Source: Owenia fusiformis (taxonomy: Eukaryota; Annelida; Polychaeta; Sabellida; Oweniidae). Taken from it: 64,000 nt of DNA. Location of the stretch: contig CAIIXF020000001.1 in NCBI GenBank assembly GCA_903813345.2, positions 34,629,366-34,693,365 of the forward strand, read 5' to 3'. Numbering within the stretch: position 1 is the stretch's first letter; every line of letters begins with the position of its first letter. Of this stretch, positions 12,741 to 26,451 are shown one piece after another. Made by a program: the position numbers and the translations under genes. The notes below the pieces were generated by a model. The model did not search any database. It had not been told where the DNA came from and saw nothing but the letters and a program-made list of their open reading frames with translations.

Positions 12741-14504
12741 AATATAGTCTGATTGATTATAAAAAAGTGAGAAAAACTATTTGTTATCGATTTTGAGAGA
12801 TTTTCGAAGCTGTTTGAGGTATTGTCTTGTGGTTTGTATCTTGCGAATTCAAAGGCACTTGAATTAACATTACTGCAAGGAGTTAAAACAGGGGGTTGCA
12901 GTTGGTGCGATCTCAACCCCACCCAAAAATACAACCAAAAAAAGAGATGAGAGGTTTAGAATGCTTTTTGAAGTTTCTAGCTCAATTTTGAAGGAGGTTG
13001 CACCAATTTTTAAAATACTACCATCGCAGCCCCCCCCCCCCTCATCAGCTGGTTGAAAGCGGGCTACGGCCCTTCTATGTATACCTTTTGTTTTATGTAT
13101 ATTCTAGTTCATATGTTAGTTAATGAAAACACCATATGATTATTATCTGTGATGTAGCGGAGATCTACAATGAATATTTTAATGTATCCTCTATAACAAG
13201 GTCAATGAAATTTGTAAAAAATGATCATAAATAGGAAATCTATTGATACAAAATTATCTTTAAAATACTTCTCTCAATCAAATTATCACTAACACTGAAA
13301 GCATCACCATTAACAATGTTAATTGTTGATTCAAAAAGTATTTATTAACAATTAGCAAAGATTTGAACTGCACTGCGTCAATCTGTTATCACATTTGCAC
13401 CCAGCAGTACATTTGATCCTTGACACTGGACTCATTGGCACTGAGCAATAAGCTTTACATTCCATTGGGCAGTGTAGGTATGGTATGAATGTAGAACTCA
13501 TGATTAATAATAGTACATTTAACATTTTAATGTGATTTTCACCTTCATCTTCTATTTCATAATTATTCTCATTTATTTATTGACTGTAATTTCATTGGTA
13601 CCATCAATTTTAAATATCAAGCATGTTACGAAAACGCTTTGTGACAGTCTTAGCACTCAAGTCATGATCAAGACCAAGTATCCTCTTAGCTTGGTACATC
13701 AAAATATCCCTTCTTAATTGCACTGTTGTATGTCTAGCTACAGGCTCTGTGTGAGAAGAATTGTTTACTCAAGTAGAGGGGGAGGGATCACAGAGGCTTG
13801 TAGCTAGACTACCTTATACAACGTGACTTGATTATGGGTTACTTACAGTATGTCAAATAACCATTTGGTATATCAAATAAGCATGTACTTTTAATATGTC
13901 TTTTATGTGATAACAGACTTATAAATACAGTAGCTCCCTTATGAGAGAATCTGAGGAGCAGACAATGCTGCAATGCTGTAGTGTGATTCTGATTATTGGT
14001 TTACTTGTTAAGTAAAATAAATCAAAGCAGATGGAGTACTGTAATCTATGGATTTTTTCAAAACACTGGCACATGTCCAGGATGAAACAATTGACACATT
14101 GACCACAGCTGTTTTGGCATTTATGTGGTGATCAACACTGGTTGTATTGATTGAACTAGTTAAGAAATGAGGAATGCTATACTAATTAATCGTCTAATTA
14201 GTGCCTTTCGACACCTCATTCCCCTTGGCAAATCTCACAAATCGTTTGTAAGGTATAAAGGATTATTTTGATACAGGTCTCTAGGGTGCTCGCCAAAATG
14301 TAAGAACTCACTCTTTCTAGAGGCTTTTATTTGAAAATATTCTAGACTATTTGGCTAATTTCAAAAAGACAAAATGAAATTCAAATTGGCAATAAATACC
14401 AGAAGTAATTTTATTTGGCTAATCTTGCAAATTTTTCATATATTGTTTTCTCAACCGGAAATGGATGGGATAGAAATGGGATATACATTCTTAAGGGAAC
14501 TTAC
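12741..14504. other. GET3 intron sequence, little structure
   Basis: No exon is found. A poly-C run lies at about 13030. A small inverted repeat at 13726-13818 has ends GTCTAGCTACAGGCTCTGTG and its complement around a 50-bp core, and is probably a MITE. Nothing else recognisable. Confidence 0.4.
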
Positions 14505-14562
14505 CTTGTTCCTCAAAATATTCTTCTGGTAACTCAGAGAATCCCATATTAGGATCAATTTC
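14505..14562 (-). CDS. GET3: GET3/ASNA1 exon 3
   Basis: A 58-nt exon encodes EIDPNMGFSELPEEYFEEQ. Human GET3 has EIDPSLGVAELPDEFFEED at this position. Acceptor TTTCAG and donor GTAAGT flank it. It ends with one base that is completed by exon 4. Confidence 0.93.
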
Positions 14563-14812
14563 CTGAAAGTAATATGCCAGATATTGAATCAATGTGTCAC
14601 ACACAATATCCTTTTCAGACACAAATAATCAATGAATTTATATTCTCAAATTTAGGATACCAGGGTGCAGAATGAGAATTGAACCTAAGGCAATGGTACT
14701 ATACAAGATACACAGCTAATCATTAGACTTTTGAAAATTATCAACTGCAATTATGAAAGTTGAGTTAAGAAATCCTACAAACTGACTTGATATGAAGTAT
14801 AGTAGTATTTAC

Positions 14813-14960
14813 CATTGCAAACAGGTTTTCAAAGCTCCGCACTTTAGTTGGAACCTTGTTGAACTTCTGATCAAAGGCATCTGAAATATTATGTGCAGGA
14901 TCTGTGGAGATGATAAGTACAGTTTCTCGCACTTTAGCCAGTTGGATCGCAAGACTACAG
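14813..14960 (-). CDS. GET3: GET3/ASNA1 exon 2 (switch I)
   Basis: This exon encodes [20 protein letters not shown] followed by [20 protein letters not shown] and RSFENLFAM. It is nearly identical to the same part of animal GET3. STDPAHN is the switch I region of the ATPase. The acceptor is CTTTTAG and the donor GTAAAT; the first base completes the serine codon begun in exon 1. Confidence 0.97.
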
Positions 14961-15482
14961 CTAAAAGTTATAAAAAGAAAATTGTAAAAATTAAGGTACT
15001 GATGGAACGAAAACATTTTTGAAAAATTTCTATACCTGCTGGTACAAAATAAAATATGATGGCATGTGTGTTACTTGCTTTTTCACAAAAGTATCATTAC
15101 ATTGCCTTCTTTTAGTATATCTGGTAAGAGGTCAATGGCAATCCAGTGGTGTTGAGAAACTTTAAGAAGAAATTTTGAAAAATGAAAAGGCAGCCATTTT
15201 CTTGAAATATCAGCATTTACTGGAGTTACCATTGACCTCTTACCAGGTTTATTCAAAAAAGACAATAAAATTATGCTTTCCTGAAGAAAAAAGCAATGAA
15301 ATACACAGATTCTGTCATACTTTATTTTGTACTAGAAAATAAGATGTGCAGGTATGGGAAATTTTTCAAAATATTTTTCATTCCACAAGTACCTGAGAAA
15401 TTAGAAGAATAGGAAATTAAACTGAATGTTTGGTATGTTACTGTATATCTGAGACCCCCCCTCCCCATCTAAGTCTTACCTA

Positions 15483-15826
15483 GAGTCAGATTCATAATTC
15501 CATTGAGTACTTTGAATCTAAAAAACAAGCAATCAAAGCACCACATTGAAACAGTATGTGTAGAAATAGAAACATATGCACAAGGCCTAACTTTTGTATA
15601 TTTTGGTTTGTTTTGTAGTTTGGCTATAATATGTGTGGCCTCTTATATTTTTATGCTTCTCTGCCATGTTATTTTAAAAAAAAATTAACATTATATCTAG
15701 TTATCTGAAATATACAAAAGTTAGGACTTGTACATATGTTTCTATTTTTTCATATACTCTTGCAATATGGTCATTTTATCTTATTTTTTTAATTCAAAGT
15801 GCTCAATAGAATTTTGAATTGGACTG
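15483..15826. mobile_element. TA-flanked foldback MITE, copy 1
   Basis: A 344-bp near-palindrome lies between TA dinucleotides at 15481-15482 and 15827-15828. Both arms share the phrase TTGAGTACTTTGAAT (right arm GAGCACTTTGAATT), and the core contains GCCATGTTATTTT. It is the same family as 18341-18731. The termini and TA target fit a Tc1/mariner-type MITE. Confidence 0.7.
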
Positions 15827-16166
15827 TACATATGCATTGAACCAGAAGAAGTGAGTAGCTCCCATAATTCTTTCATATTCTATCGTATTCGGGGATTCCC
15901 TAGTTTATGATGTTAAATCAAATTGCAGGATGTTATCACGTGAGCAATGATGAGCATGTGGTTCAGAGATCTAGATAAGCTGTTGCCATTCGCCAATTGC
16001 GAATACTTTTAGCACCTGGCGAAGATATTGATCTAAATATTCGCATAGGTGGCGAAGATCTTTGTACTGAACCTTCCCGAGAAACAGATATTTTATCGGG
16101 GAAATTCTTCGTTTTCAACTTTTGTAATATTCGTAGTTTCCCCCACGAGACGCCACAGTTGTTTTT

Positions 16167-17145
16167 GGCTCACACAGTGAGCCTATGGGATCGACCAGGC
16201 GTCCGTCCGATGGTCCGTCCATCCATTGGTCCATCCGTTGGTCCGTCCGTCTGTCCGTCTGTCAACATTGGCCGCACAAATTAAAACTGCTATTTGGATT
16301 GAGTCTATCTACAGTCATTTTATGCATATCCATAATGCCTATTTGACCTATCATCGCCATTTCCCAAGTTCGCCCAGTTTCCGAGAAATTGCTGATTTTG
16401 ACGTCAAAAAGTCAAATTTTCTGTAAATACTAGACACTTTGTTGAAGTAGAACTATCAAATAACTTGTAGTAGTTGCTGTATATGCAACTTATGTCCTCT
16501 GAAGATTTCAAAGCTCTTGGAATTACAGTTTTTGGTGTTTACTCTATAAAATTTGACAAAAAGTAGGACTTAGTCATTTTCAGGAAACTTTCTTATGTAT
16601 AAAGTCAATGGCAGGTTTTGTGATTGACAAGTTTCTCAAAGTTTGCCTTATACTTGACCATTTCTTGCAATGAATTACATCGTAACTAGATTTAAGCATT
16701 CCCTACAAAATCAAATTTTTACCGTTTTTGAGATATTTGACGTCAAAAAACAGTAAAAATAAGTTATTTTCCAACTTGCTTCAATTTGACCTAATTTTTT
16801 TGAAAATCATCTACAATTTACCAGGAGTTCAAATCTGACATTAGTTTTAGGATTTGAACTTTACTTGACCTTCAGTGACCTTTGAAAAATCAAAAAAGTT
16901 GATTTTTCAAATTGATTTTTGGATGTAAATTTTGGTCAGCTTAATCACAAAAGACCTACTGAGCTCTAAATTAGTAAAATTTTCAAGGTCAAAGGTCATC
17001 AAACTAGGTCACACAACTGTGCTGTCTAAGTTTCTCAAAGTTCGAGACTACAAATCCAAATCAATATTTTTGTTTGAAAGTCAGGATATACATTCATCTG
17101 AATTAAAGGTTCCAAACTGTGTGAGCACAGGACCGTGGATCCTAT
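16167..17145 (+). mobile_element. Pearl/HINE-like element, family 2
   Basis: The 5' hairpin GGCTCACACAGTGAGCC (16167-16183) is followed by a CCGTCC/CTGTCC microsatellite (16200-16265) and a 0.85-kb body. The 3' terminal repeat CTGTGTGAGC (17118-17127) is followed by a second hairpin, AGGACCGTGGATCCT, and a T run. This matches the layout of pearl and Helentron-associated elements (subterminal inverted repeats, microsatellite, 3' hairpin). The body contains AAGGTCAAAGGTCA at 16985-16998. A second copy is at 29395-30315. Confidence 0.75.
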
Positions 17146-18340
17146 TTTTGGTTTCAATGAAAGTTTAACATGGGGCAACTTCATAAGATCTGTTGCGTTC
17201 AGTATTTTAATGAATCAGTAGTGATGCCAAAACTTGTTTTTGGGTCAATGCAAATTTAACATTAGCTCTTATTTGCAAACTTGTTGCGTACGTTTTTCTG
17301 TTGCATTCTGTCTGCTTGTCTTGCTTAAATTCAAAATTTTCTAAATACACTTTGAATAATAATTTAATGATTTTAGGTGTGTTAACCAATATTATAGCTT
17401 GTTATTTAACATCAAGATAAAGAAAGATGTCATGAATATGCTAACATTGATTAAAACACAGTAGCGATGTGTTATATTCGAAAACTAGCCGAGGGGAATT
17501 CAGACAAAGATGATAAGCATTTCCTCTTGCCAGGATGGCCCAGGCATTGAGTTCTTTCAGACAAGATTAGAAAGCAGGGGAGCCTTGGTTGACATACAGT
17601 AGCGTTAGAGGGACAATGACATGTGAAATTCGTTTGAAGTACACATTTTATGTCATTTAATAAAATATATTTTGGCTAATAATTTTTCAGAGTGGCTAAT
17701 ATTTTTTTGAAGATATTAGCCACGTTGGCTAATAATTTTTTCAGCTTATCTGGACCCCTGCATGGTTTCTCAGGACTGCGCATGTGCAATGTAAAATTTG
17801 AAATCGTGGAAATGGCGTTTATTTCAGTTTAACATCCTTTCAACATCATCGTTTCAATACTATGGTAATACTATTGAAGTTTCTATATCCAAACTTATAG
17901 AAAATACTCATAAAACAACAGCAAACATTGTGAGATCCATTTCAATGGAGGCCTGTTTAAAAAATAAGTTATCGAACGTGCCAATACGAAAGGTCATCTC
18001 TGGGAAAGCTCTCCCCCTGCATTGAACAACATAAGCTTTTCAAGACTTATAGTTCTACAATCATTTAAATTTCTGTAGACTATATAGTTTCATCATGTTT
18101 TTGAATATTCTAGATAAACAATATTCTATTCTGTGACATAAAAACCTACCTCCACAAACTCCTAGTCACAAGTGTATTTCAGGTTTATACACTCTGTATA
18201 ACAAATGTACAGTGAAGGGCTTAATAAAGTCTGTAGTGATAATGATTCCCATAAGGGATAATTCCCCATATGACCCTTGATAGATATGAATTAGATCTAT
18301 GATGACATGAAAATGATAAAAATCTTGAAAAATAGATCTA

Positions 18341-18731
18341 TAGTCAAAACAGTTATGTTTGTGAGTACTTTGAATTTAAAACATAAGCATTCAAATGACC
18401 ATATTGAAACAGTTTATGTAAAAATAGAAACAGTTATATTTATCCTAACTTTTGTATATTTTAGTTTGTTTTCTAGTTTAGCTATCATATCTGTGTCCTC
18501 TTATATTTTGATACTTCTTTGCCATGTTATTTTCGGAAAAATTAACATGGCTGAAACTCCCTAAATTACAAAAGGCCACAACTTTGCTGCACATTATACA
18601 CTACTATCTGAAATATACAAAAGTTAGGATAAATATAAATGTTTCTATTTTTATATAAACTGTTTCAATATGGTCATTTGATTGCTTATTTTTTAAATTC
18701 AAAGTACTCACAAACATTTCTGTTTTGACTG
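18341..18731. mobile_element. TA-flanked foldback MITE, copy 2
   Basis: A 391-bp palindromic element has TA at 18339-18340 and 18732-18733. The ends read AGTCAAAACAG and its complement. The arms match over about 150 bp, including GAGTACTTTGAATTTAAAA. It contains a short open frame, which is a by-product of the arm sequence and not a gene. Confidence 0.75.
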
Positions 18732-18766
18732 TAAATAAAAATGAAAAATATTTTTGTTCAGTATAC

Positions 18767-18868
18767 TGCTAGTATGTATCCAACAGACTGACTAGAAGTC
18801 AGTCTGTTATGATGTACTACTTTCCTGTGGAAATTGCAGTGAAATTTTTTGCACAAAATTATCAAATG
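18767..18868 (+). repeat. Left member of a 100-bp inverted pair with hairpin
   Basis: This segment holds the palindrome AACAGACTGAC..GTCAGTCTGTT followed by CCTGTGGAAATTGCAGTGA. The complement of 26452-26560 has the same layout with a different hairpin stem loop. The two could be the termini of a 7.8-kb element or two separate insertions. Confidence 0.6.
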
Positions 18869-18945
18869 GAGGAACAATTTCTTCAATAAAATAAACATTA
18901 CAAAATTTCAATTAAATTAAGTAAGGTACAATTAAATGCAATAAC

Positions 18946-20666
18946 CAGTAAAGTAAATTTTGCCTATTAACGGATGATACGGTATTTAAAGCACGAACCG
19001 TTAATTGACCGACGATCGGTTAATTAACGGATGAGTAAAAAAATTCAAAATAACAGTTTTTCTTTTCATAAACGGCAGTAAGGTCGGTGTCACAGAGGAC
19101 ATATGGGTAAGATATGATTTAAAAAATTTATTTTAACGGAATTTGTCAGCAAAATACATGGAACATGTAATTTTATATATAGGCTATCTACTTTTCAACT
19201 ACTTGAGATTATACGTCAAAAAAGCCTAATCAAATTAAATTTCATCTGAACGCAACGCTCTAATGATTTTCATGCCCCTTGTTGGAGATTTTATTACAAA
19301 AGTTGGATTGAAAAAGCACGTAATGCGTGTAGCATATCACCTTACGAATAAATTGTATGTGGCAATTTGAATTTCTATGTGGCGATTTCGAGATACAAGC
19401 GAATTAGTACGACGTTCATCAAATAAATCCAAAAATCAGTCATTATTTCCAAGTACATTTAACAATAGAAAAACGACGAAGCTCGAAGTCATATATGTAG
19501 CGTAAACCCTAGTACATTGTGGTTTAGGGCTGAAACGAATAGTAAATTCTCATACCGAATATTCGGCCAGCAAATCCCTGTTCGGCCCCGAATATTCGTT
19601 AAAAACTTGGAAGTAAATATAAGTTGTTTTATTTCTAAGAGCATGTGAAGTAAATACGCCAAGTTTGAATAGAATGCTGGCTGTGTTATGTAAATCATTT
19701 GTTTGTTTGTAATATTATTACATTTATTTAACGTCAATAAAGCATTTTATTTACCTATTTGTTTGTAAGTTTCACCAATACGGACCTGCTTTGACGTATT
19801 ATATTATTATCAAATTCTGAACTTATTTTATATGTGATCGGGAAACACCAAATATACGATGGTTCTAAAACACATACCATACGTAATTACGTAAAGAAAC
19901 GATTGCAGATTATCGTAGAACTTTTTTTATTGTATTCAAATTCACAATAAATAGTGAAGTTGTTGACGATAAGACAATGCAAAGGTTGTGTTTTGAATAA
20001 TTATAAATACTTATTCCAAGTGGATGTGCTAAAAACCGAACCTAAAAACGAACCTTGCGCAGATTGCCTCTCGTCAAACGAATGTTCTTAACTTCATATT
20101 CAAGTATTTTACTCTTATGGATGCCACTGGATTAATCAGCAGTGCTCAGACTGTCAGAGGTTACAAGTAAGAGCCATCTACGTATTTTATGAAGATTTTC
20201 CCATTTGTGATCTGACACAGTTCACTTGCCGACTTGAACAGCCCCCTCCTTCTCTCATATTTCTTGGACCTTTTCTTTTTATCTGGTTCATACTGGACCG
20301 ACCTCGCGCCAGTATGGTGCCTCCATTTACTGTTCCAACAATCGGCAGCAATAAATATAGACATTAATAGACATGACACATCGCTAAGAATTCACGGTAA
20401 ACTAAAAAAAACTTACGCGCTGGGACCTTTTCTGCTCATTGTGATGGCCAATAATAGAGTAATTTGAATTTCCCGCCAATTGAACTATCAACCGTCCATT
20501 GACGGACCACTCGTTAAACTAGTAGACATGCGCGGTTATCGCCATGCGTTAATTGACGGATTGACTGCTAGTTAAGGTATCGTCCGTTAATGGGCAAAAT
20601 GCGTTAATTGACGGATGGACTGTTAGTTAAGGTATCATCCGTTAATACGCAAAATTTACTCTACTG
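18946..20666. mobile_element. TIR element with 5-bp duplication ATAAC
   Basis: The ends CAGTAAAGTAAATTTTGC and, complemented from the right, CAGTAGAGTAAATTTTGC extend as an inverted repeat through TATTAACGGATGATAC. ATAAC is duplicated at 18941-18945 and 20667-20671. The right arm carries three further GTTAATTGACGGAT-type boxes (20460-20650). A short minus-strand frame at 20161-20379 has no recognisable match. The element is probably non-autonomous. Confidence 0.75.
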
Positions 20667-20694
20667 ATAACAAGGCACAGACGTGAACAATATC

Positions 20695-21625
20695 GTACCT
20701 AAAACACAGCAGTGTGACAGTGAAGAATTAAGGACGAAAAATCCAAAATGGCCACCTTTAAATTTACCCAGAATGCCCAAAAACTAATCAGTTCTTAACT
20801 TTGATACATGGACACATCCCTGAAAATTTCAGATGAATCCATCAAATGGTTTGGCTGGAAACCTGTAGACAAGTCTTGAAAGTGAAGATTTTAGGATGGA
20901 AAATCCAAAATGGCCACCTTAAAATTAACCCAGAATGCCCAAAAATTAATCAGTTGTTAACTTTGATATGTAGAAACATCCCTGTAAATTTCAAATGAAT
21001 CCGTCAAATGGTTTGGCTGGAAACCTGTAGACAAGTCTTGAAAGTGAAGATTTTAGGACGGAAAATCCAAAATGGCCACCTTAAATTTAACCCAGAATGC
21101 CAAAAAACTAATCAGATCTTAACTTTGATATGTAGAAACATCCCTGAAAATTGCAGATGAATCCGTCAAATGGTTTGGCTGGAAACCTGTAGACAAGTCT
21201 TGAAAGTGAAGATTTTAGGACGGAAAATCCAAAATGGCCACCTTAAATTTAACCCAGAATGCCAAAAAACTAATCAGTTCTTAACTTTGATATGTAGAAA
21301 CATCCCTGAAAATTGCAGATGAATCCGTCAAATGGTTTGGCTGGAAACCTGTAGACAAGTCTTGAAAGTGAAGATTTTAGGACGGAAAATCCAAAATGGC
21401 CACCTTAAAATTTACCCAGAATGCCAAAAAACTAATCAGTTCTTAACTTTGATACGTAGAAACATTCCTGAAAATTTCAGATGAATCCGTCTAATGGTTT
21501 GGCTGGAAACCTGTAGACAAATCTTGAAAGTGAAGATTTTAGGACGGAAAATCCAAAATGGCCACCTTAAAATTTACCCAGAATGCCCAAAAACTAATCA
21601 GTTCTTAACTTTGATACGTAGAACT
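20695..21625 (-). repeat. 162-bp satellite array, about 5.5 units
   Basis: The phrase TTTTAGGACGGAAAATCC recurs at 20891, 21053, 21215, 21377 and 21539, exactly 162 bp apart. A first diverged unit starts near 20727. Each unit contains AAAATGGCCACCTTAAA and ACCCAGAATGCC. The complementary orientation of the same satellite forms the core of the element at 61131-63124. The array stops abruptly at the truncated LINE. Confidence 0.93.
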
Positions 21626-24345
21626 GTCCTGCATATAAACGGGAGCCAGTCCATTCACTACCTTATATATTAGTGTCAGGTTGTGCATGTCCTGCCTCTC
21701 TCTTATGGATGGCCACTTCAGAGAATTTCTAACATCCTGGGATGGTGTACGTGGGGCACATTTAACTATCAATCTACCAGCACGGTTTTGGAATCTCTGA
21801 ATTTTATCTAAGAGATCCAGAGATGACAGCATCACCATAATCAAAAATGGGTGTGATGGTAGATTGGATTAAAAGTTTGGTTATTTTGAGGGTAAGAGAA
21901 TCTCTCACTCTCCCAATGACCCCTAACCTTTGTGACAATTTTGTACAAGTTTTGGTTATATGTGTTTTCCAAGTGAGTGTTGGATCAAACCACAAACCAA
22001 GATATTTGAAAGCATCGACTTGTACAATTTTTTCTCTATTTATGACAATGTCGTCACTTTCATCTACCTTTGACAGTTTCTGGGATGACCCATACACCAT
22101 GAATTTGGTCTTCTTGACATTTAATGTTAATTTATTTGAGCACAGCCATTTGTGTACCACATTCATGCCAGCTCTTAACTTTGCTTTAATAGAGTGAATA
22201 TCTTTGGCATGATAAAATATGGCAGTGTCATCTGCATAGAGTGTGACTTTGGAGTCTTTAATTTGATTTTGGAGGTCGTTTATGTAGAGAATAAAAAGCA
22301 GAGGTCCGAGTACAGAGCCCTGAGGTACTCCATACTCGACTGGTAATGAAGATGACACTTTGCCATTTATACTTACACATTGACTTCGACCAATGAGATA
22401 ACTGCTGAACCAAGACAATTCTTTGTCTTTGACACCGATGTTTTGCATTATCATGAGCATTAAGTTTACATCGACGGTGTCAAAGGCTTTTTTCAAATCA
22501 AGATATACTACACCTGTTAAAAGCCCATTTTGGGTGTTGTTTAAAAGTATATAATCAGTAGCATTTACAAGTGCGGTCTGCGTGGAATGTTTGGGCCTGA
22601 AACCCAACTCAGATGAACAGCTAAGATATTATTGTCATTCAGGTAAGTATATAATTGATTGTGTACAAATTTTTCAAATACTTTTAGACAGACTGGTAGA
22701 ACAGATATTGGTCTGTAGTTTGAAGTATTCAAATTGGAGCCATCTTTATAGATTGGCGTAACTTTAGCCTTCCTCCACTGATCAGGTATTTCCCCTGTCA
22801 TTAGAGAAAAGTTAAAAAGGGTTGTCAGGGGGGTAGATATCTTGGGGGCTGCCATTTTTAACAACCTTCCTGAGATACCATCCGTTCCCGTTGCTTTTTT
22901 GGCAGACAAGTTCAGCAGCTGTTTTTGAACCTCTTGGTACCCAAGTGGGGAGAATGTGAATTTTGACTTACAGGTGGTGTGCTTAGAGGTTACCTGCACA
23001 GGGCTGAACTTCTCCGCCAATTTGCTACCTATTGTTGAGAAAAACATATTAAAGGCAGAGGCAATGTCTATATCATTTGCAATAGTATTACCATCTACCT
23101 CTAGGGCAGCAATTGTGGTCCCTTTAGAGTTTGGCAAAATCTTATTAATAGTGGACCGGAGACAATCAGATTTTGACATGTTTTCAACTATAAGATTATG
23201 AAAATAGCTTGATTTTGCTTTTTTGAGCTCAGCTGTTACCTTATTCCTAACTATTTTGTATGAGTTGAAGAGAGATTGCTGAGTCTCTTTACCTATTGCC
23301 TTGGAGTACTTTTTCTTTTTCAAGTAATCTCGACTTTGCATGAGCTTCCTTATGTCATCGTTCATCCACGGCATGCTATCACATCTTATTTTACACTTGC
23401 GCAAAGGCGCATGGATTTCGCATATAGCACTGAAGAACGATGCAAAGGTTTCCCATGCAATGTTAACATTACTTGCAGATAAAAAATTTAGGCCAGGGAA
23501 AAGCTTTTAAGTCAGCCAAAAATTCAGTTTTTGAAAGATTTTTGAAGTTTCTACAGTTAATATGTTTACTTGGTGGCCTTTGTACATACATATCTATGTT
23601 ACAGTAGATCAAGTAGTGGTCAATTATGCCAAGGGTGTACACCCCCCCCCCCCTATGACAGGTTTATTTGAGTCAGCAAATATGAGGTCGATTGTGGTTG
23701 CTGACGAAGGGGTCATTCTTGTGGGTTGCTTGATAAGTTGTTGCAGTCCAAGTTCATTTGTGATTGGGGTGAGATCATCCAGGGCATTTGTTGATGCATC
23801 CAGATTAAAGTCCCCAAGTAAATATGTTAGAGATTGTGTTGTCATTTTAATCTGGGATATGGAGTTCGAGAGATTGTTGTACCAGTCTATAATGACTGGC
23901 ACGGGTGGACGATAAACACTACCGATTGTAATGTGTTTGGTGTTCGGGATCCTAATTTCAGTCCATGTAAGTTCGAGGTTGTCGGTGTTTATATCAGGAC
24001 GATCAAACGCAGCGATTGTGTCCCTCACATAGCATGCAACACCAACGCCATGCCGGTTTCGATCCTTCCGAGAGATAAGCTTATATCCAGGTATATGAAG
24101 TTCAGTGTTATCTATATGTTCATCGAGCTTAGTTTCAGATAGACAGAGGACATGGATAGAGTCATTAGATAATGCCTGTTTCAGATGGTCGAGGTGTGCA
24201 ACAAGGCTATTAATGTTATATGCAGCGATAAAAAGCCCCTTTTTACCCAATTTTGGGATTGAATATGAAACATCATCATCGGTTTCTGCATGTTCAGTTT
24301 TAGTTAGAGTCCATTTCACTGTTTTATTGCGTCAGTAGAACCCTA
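21605..24345 (-). pseudogene. LINE (endonuclease + reverse transcriptase), decayed
   Basis: Reading on the minus strand: an APE-type endonuclease (24319-23624) with SETKLDEHI, a GSVYRPP motif and LLGDFNLDAS. A linker follows, then a reverse transcriptase (23404-21804) with SNYRPISVLP, VVYLDLKKAFDTVD, GVPQGSVLGPLLF and the catalytic LYADD near 22235. The frame is broken at a run of about 11 G at 23640-23652, near 23430-23480 and near 22600. The thumb region ends at 21605 and the 3' UTR is missing. The order and motifs place it in the jockey/CR1-like LINE group; I cannot name the clade. Confidence 0.92.
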
Positions 24346-24394
24346 GACTGTATCCTTCGTCTGAATAAATATTCAGACTGTAAGTCACCTATTG

Positions 24395-25804
24395 CACGGG
24401 TAACTAGAGTATCCGCGTATATTGAGTATGACCGGTTCTTAGGCTACGAATATGACCTGTTTTGGAAAGTCATGAGAGGCACAGCTGCTTAAAAATGGAA
24501 AATAAAGGTTAACTTCTATATTATCCTTTTTGAAATTGTGTTTGTTGAATATAGTTTATGCTGTATTTAATAGTAATGTAACAAAAAAATGTTAAAGCAG
24601 ATATGAAATGGTATTTTTAACCTACAGGAATCAATATAATTTTTTGATAAATGTATTTGGACATGTTTTCTCATCAGTAGTGCGAAAACTATTTCACTCT
24701 AACGATCGTTATAGCTGCTTAATAAGCAATATTCGAATTGGTTGTGACGTTATTGGCCCCCACGTGATCTCTCACTGGTCCCCACATGGCCCATAACGTC
24801 ATAATGCCTAAATGTTTTGTTTTGGTTTACACTACAATCCTATGGTTGCCGTGACGTTGTGATTACTAAGGAACCAACAAACCAAAGCTATATTTTGTAT
24901 ATGACGTTACTTATCACGTGGGGGCCAATTTGATTGATCAGTTAGTTTTGTTTCGTTATTTATGACCGTTAGCAGTTATCTAACATTTATTTTATAATGG
25001 CTATCGCAAGAACTCTACGTTGGGCTTACAATGGAGAAAACCGCATTTTTGTAGCTGCAAGTTGAGAAAAGCTATTTCAGTTGTCCTTTAAACATGAGCT
25101 ATTTTAGCAATGTAACTGTTCATAATGGAATATCAATCAGAAAGTACAGATTTCTCGCCTTAGAGCCAAATCATAATATCACAGTAGAAAAAAACAAATC
25201 CCAAACCTTTTTATGGCTAACCTGAACAAGATCTCCAAATCTCAGTTTATATGATCCCCCGTAGAGTGAGCAAGAGAAGGATTTATCTTTTCCCAGAGGA
25301 TACGCTTGTGAAATGTCATGGAAACGAGTGTAACACGGCATCCAAGACATTTCACAACCGTATTCTCCAATAATGGGGCACCAGTGACATTCGTATTCTC
25401 AAAAATTCAAAGATGTATCATATTTGGACAGAGCAGGCTAAATTATTTAAAATATTCATGACTTATTCGTAGATCTAGCTATATGTTATACATAAGATGT
25501 GTCATCCTCTTCGGAGTTGCGTTGTGTTACACAAAAACTGATCAAAGATGCTGGAAACTAGGATTTTACGGCTTCAATCTAATATTAATACGTTTTCTGT
25601 TGATTAAGGCCCCTTGTGATATGCCTGGCATTATAAGTATACCAAGTATCATACATTGACCAAGTAGGATAAAAAGAAAACATTCGAAAGTGTTCATAAA
25701 AAGCAAGTACTCACCTCGTCTGTTTATAGGAACAGAAATACGGTCACACTCGTAAGCTTAGAACCGGTCATACTCAATATACGCGGATACTCTAGTATCC
25801 CGTG
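24395..25804. mobile_element. CAC-ended TIR element, 5-bp duplication TATTG
   Basis: The ends are CACGGGTAACTAGAGTATCC and, complemented from the right, CACGGGATACTAGAGTATCC. They continue as an inverted repeat of about 50 bp through GCGTATATTGAGTATGACCG. TATTG is duplicated at 24390-24394 and 25805-25809. An inner pair, GGCCCCCACGTGAT and ATCACGTGGGGGCC, lies at 24756 and 24915. It has no transposase. Confidence 0.8.
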
Positions 25805-26451
25805 TATTGTAAAATGTGGTGTTGTATAAATGTTACAAATAAGTTTGTTTAATGATAAAATGATTACCTTATAAAGAACTTACAATATTATTTTTTCGTA
25901 TATTGTCCTCTTACTGAAGATATTCATAAAATGTACAGACGCTTCTTGTAGCGAAGCCATTGATTAGGTCAAGCCATTTTGGCAATGCCAATTCTCACGA
26001 TAAACGAGATTTAGCCAGTGACGTCAGTCTATTTGTAAACAAATAACACATGGGGCGGACGGAGCAACATTACGGAAGCGTATTGATAAATTCCATTTGT
26101 GCGGGAATTTATTAGATCTAGTCATTTATTATCATAATCCCGATTAATTTTCTTCATTTATAGTAAATAGAGCGGAAATATTCATGAAGAAGGAGAGGTA
26201 ATCAAGTGGTCATGTGTTGTCAAAGTTCAAAAAATTTGCATATCTCGTTTGGATCTCGTGAACTCAAACGTCCTTGACATTGATTTTGCGATCTACTTAT
26301 GAACACATCCTGAAGTTTTGGTGAGTCTGAACATTTCATTATTTTATATCAACTTGTACCCGCCTTATACAAATATTTTTGCTTCTAGTTTAAGATGAAC
26401 ATCTCTTCAACATATTCACCAATTTTCAAGGTGAACATTCTTGTAATAAAC

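Noticed and set aside
15997-16284. 95-codon frame with Pro/Ser/Val-rich end
   Set aside because: Its C-terminal half is the (CCGT)n microsatellite of the element at 16167.
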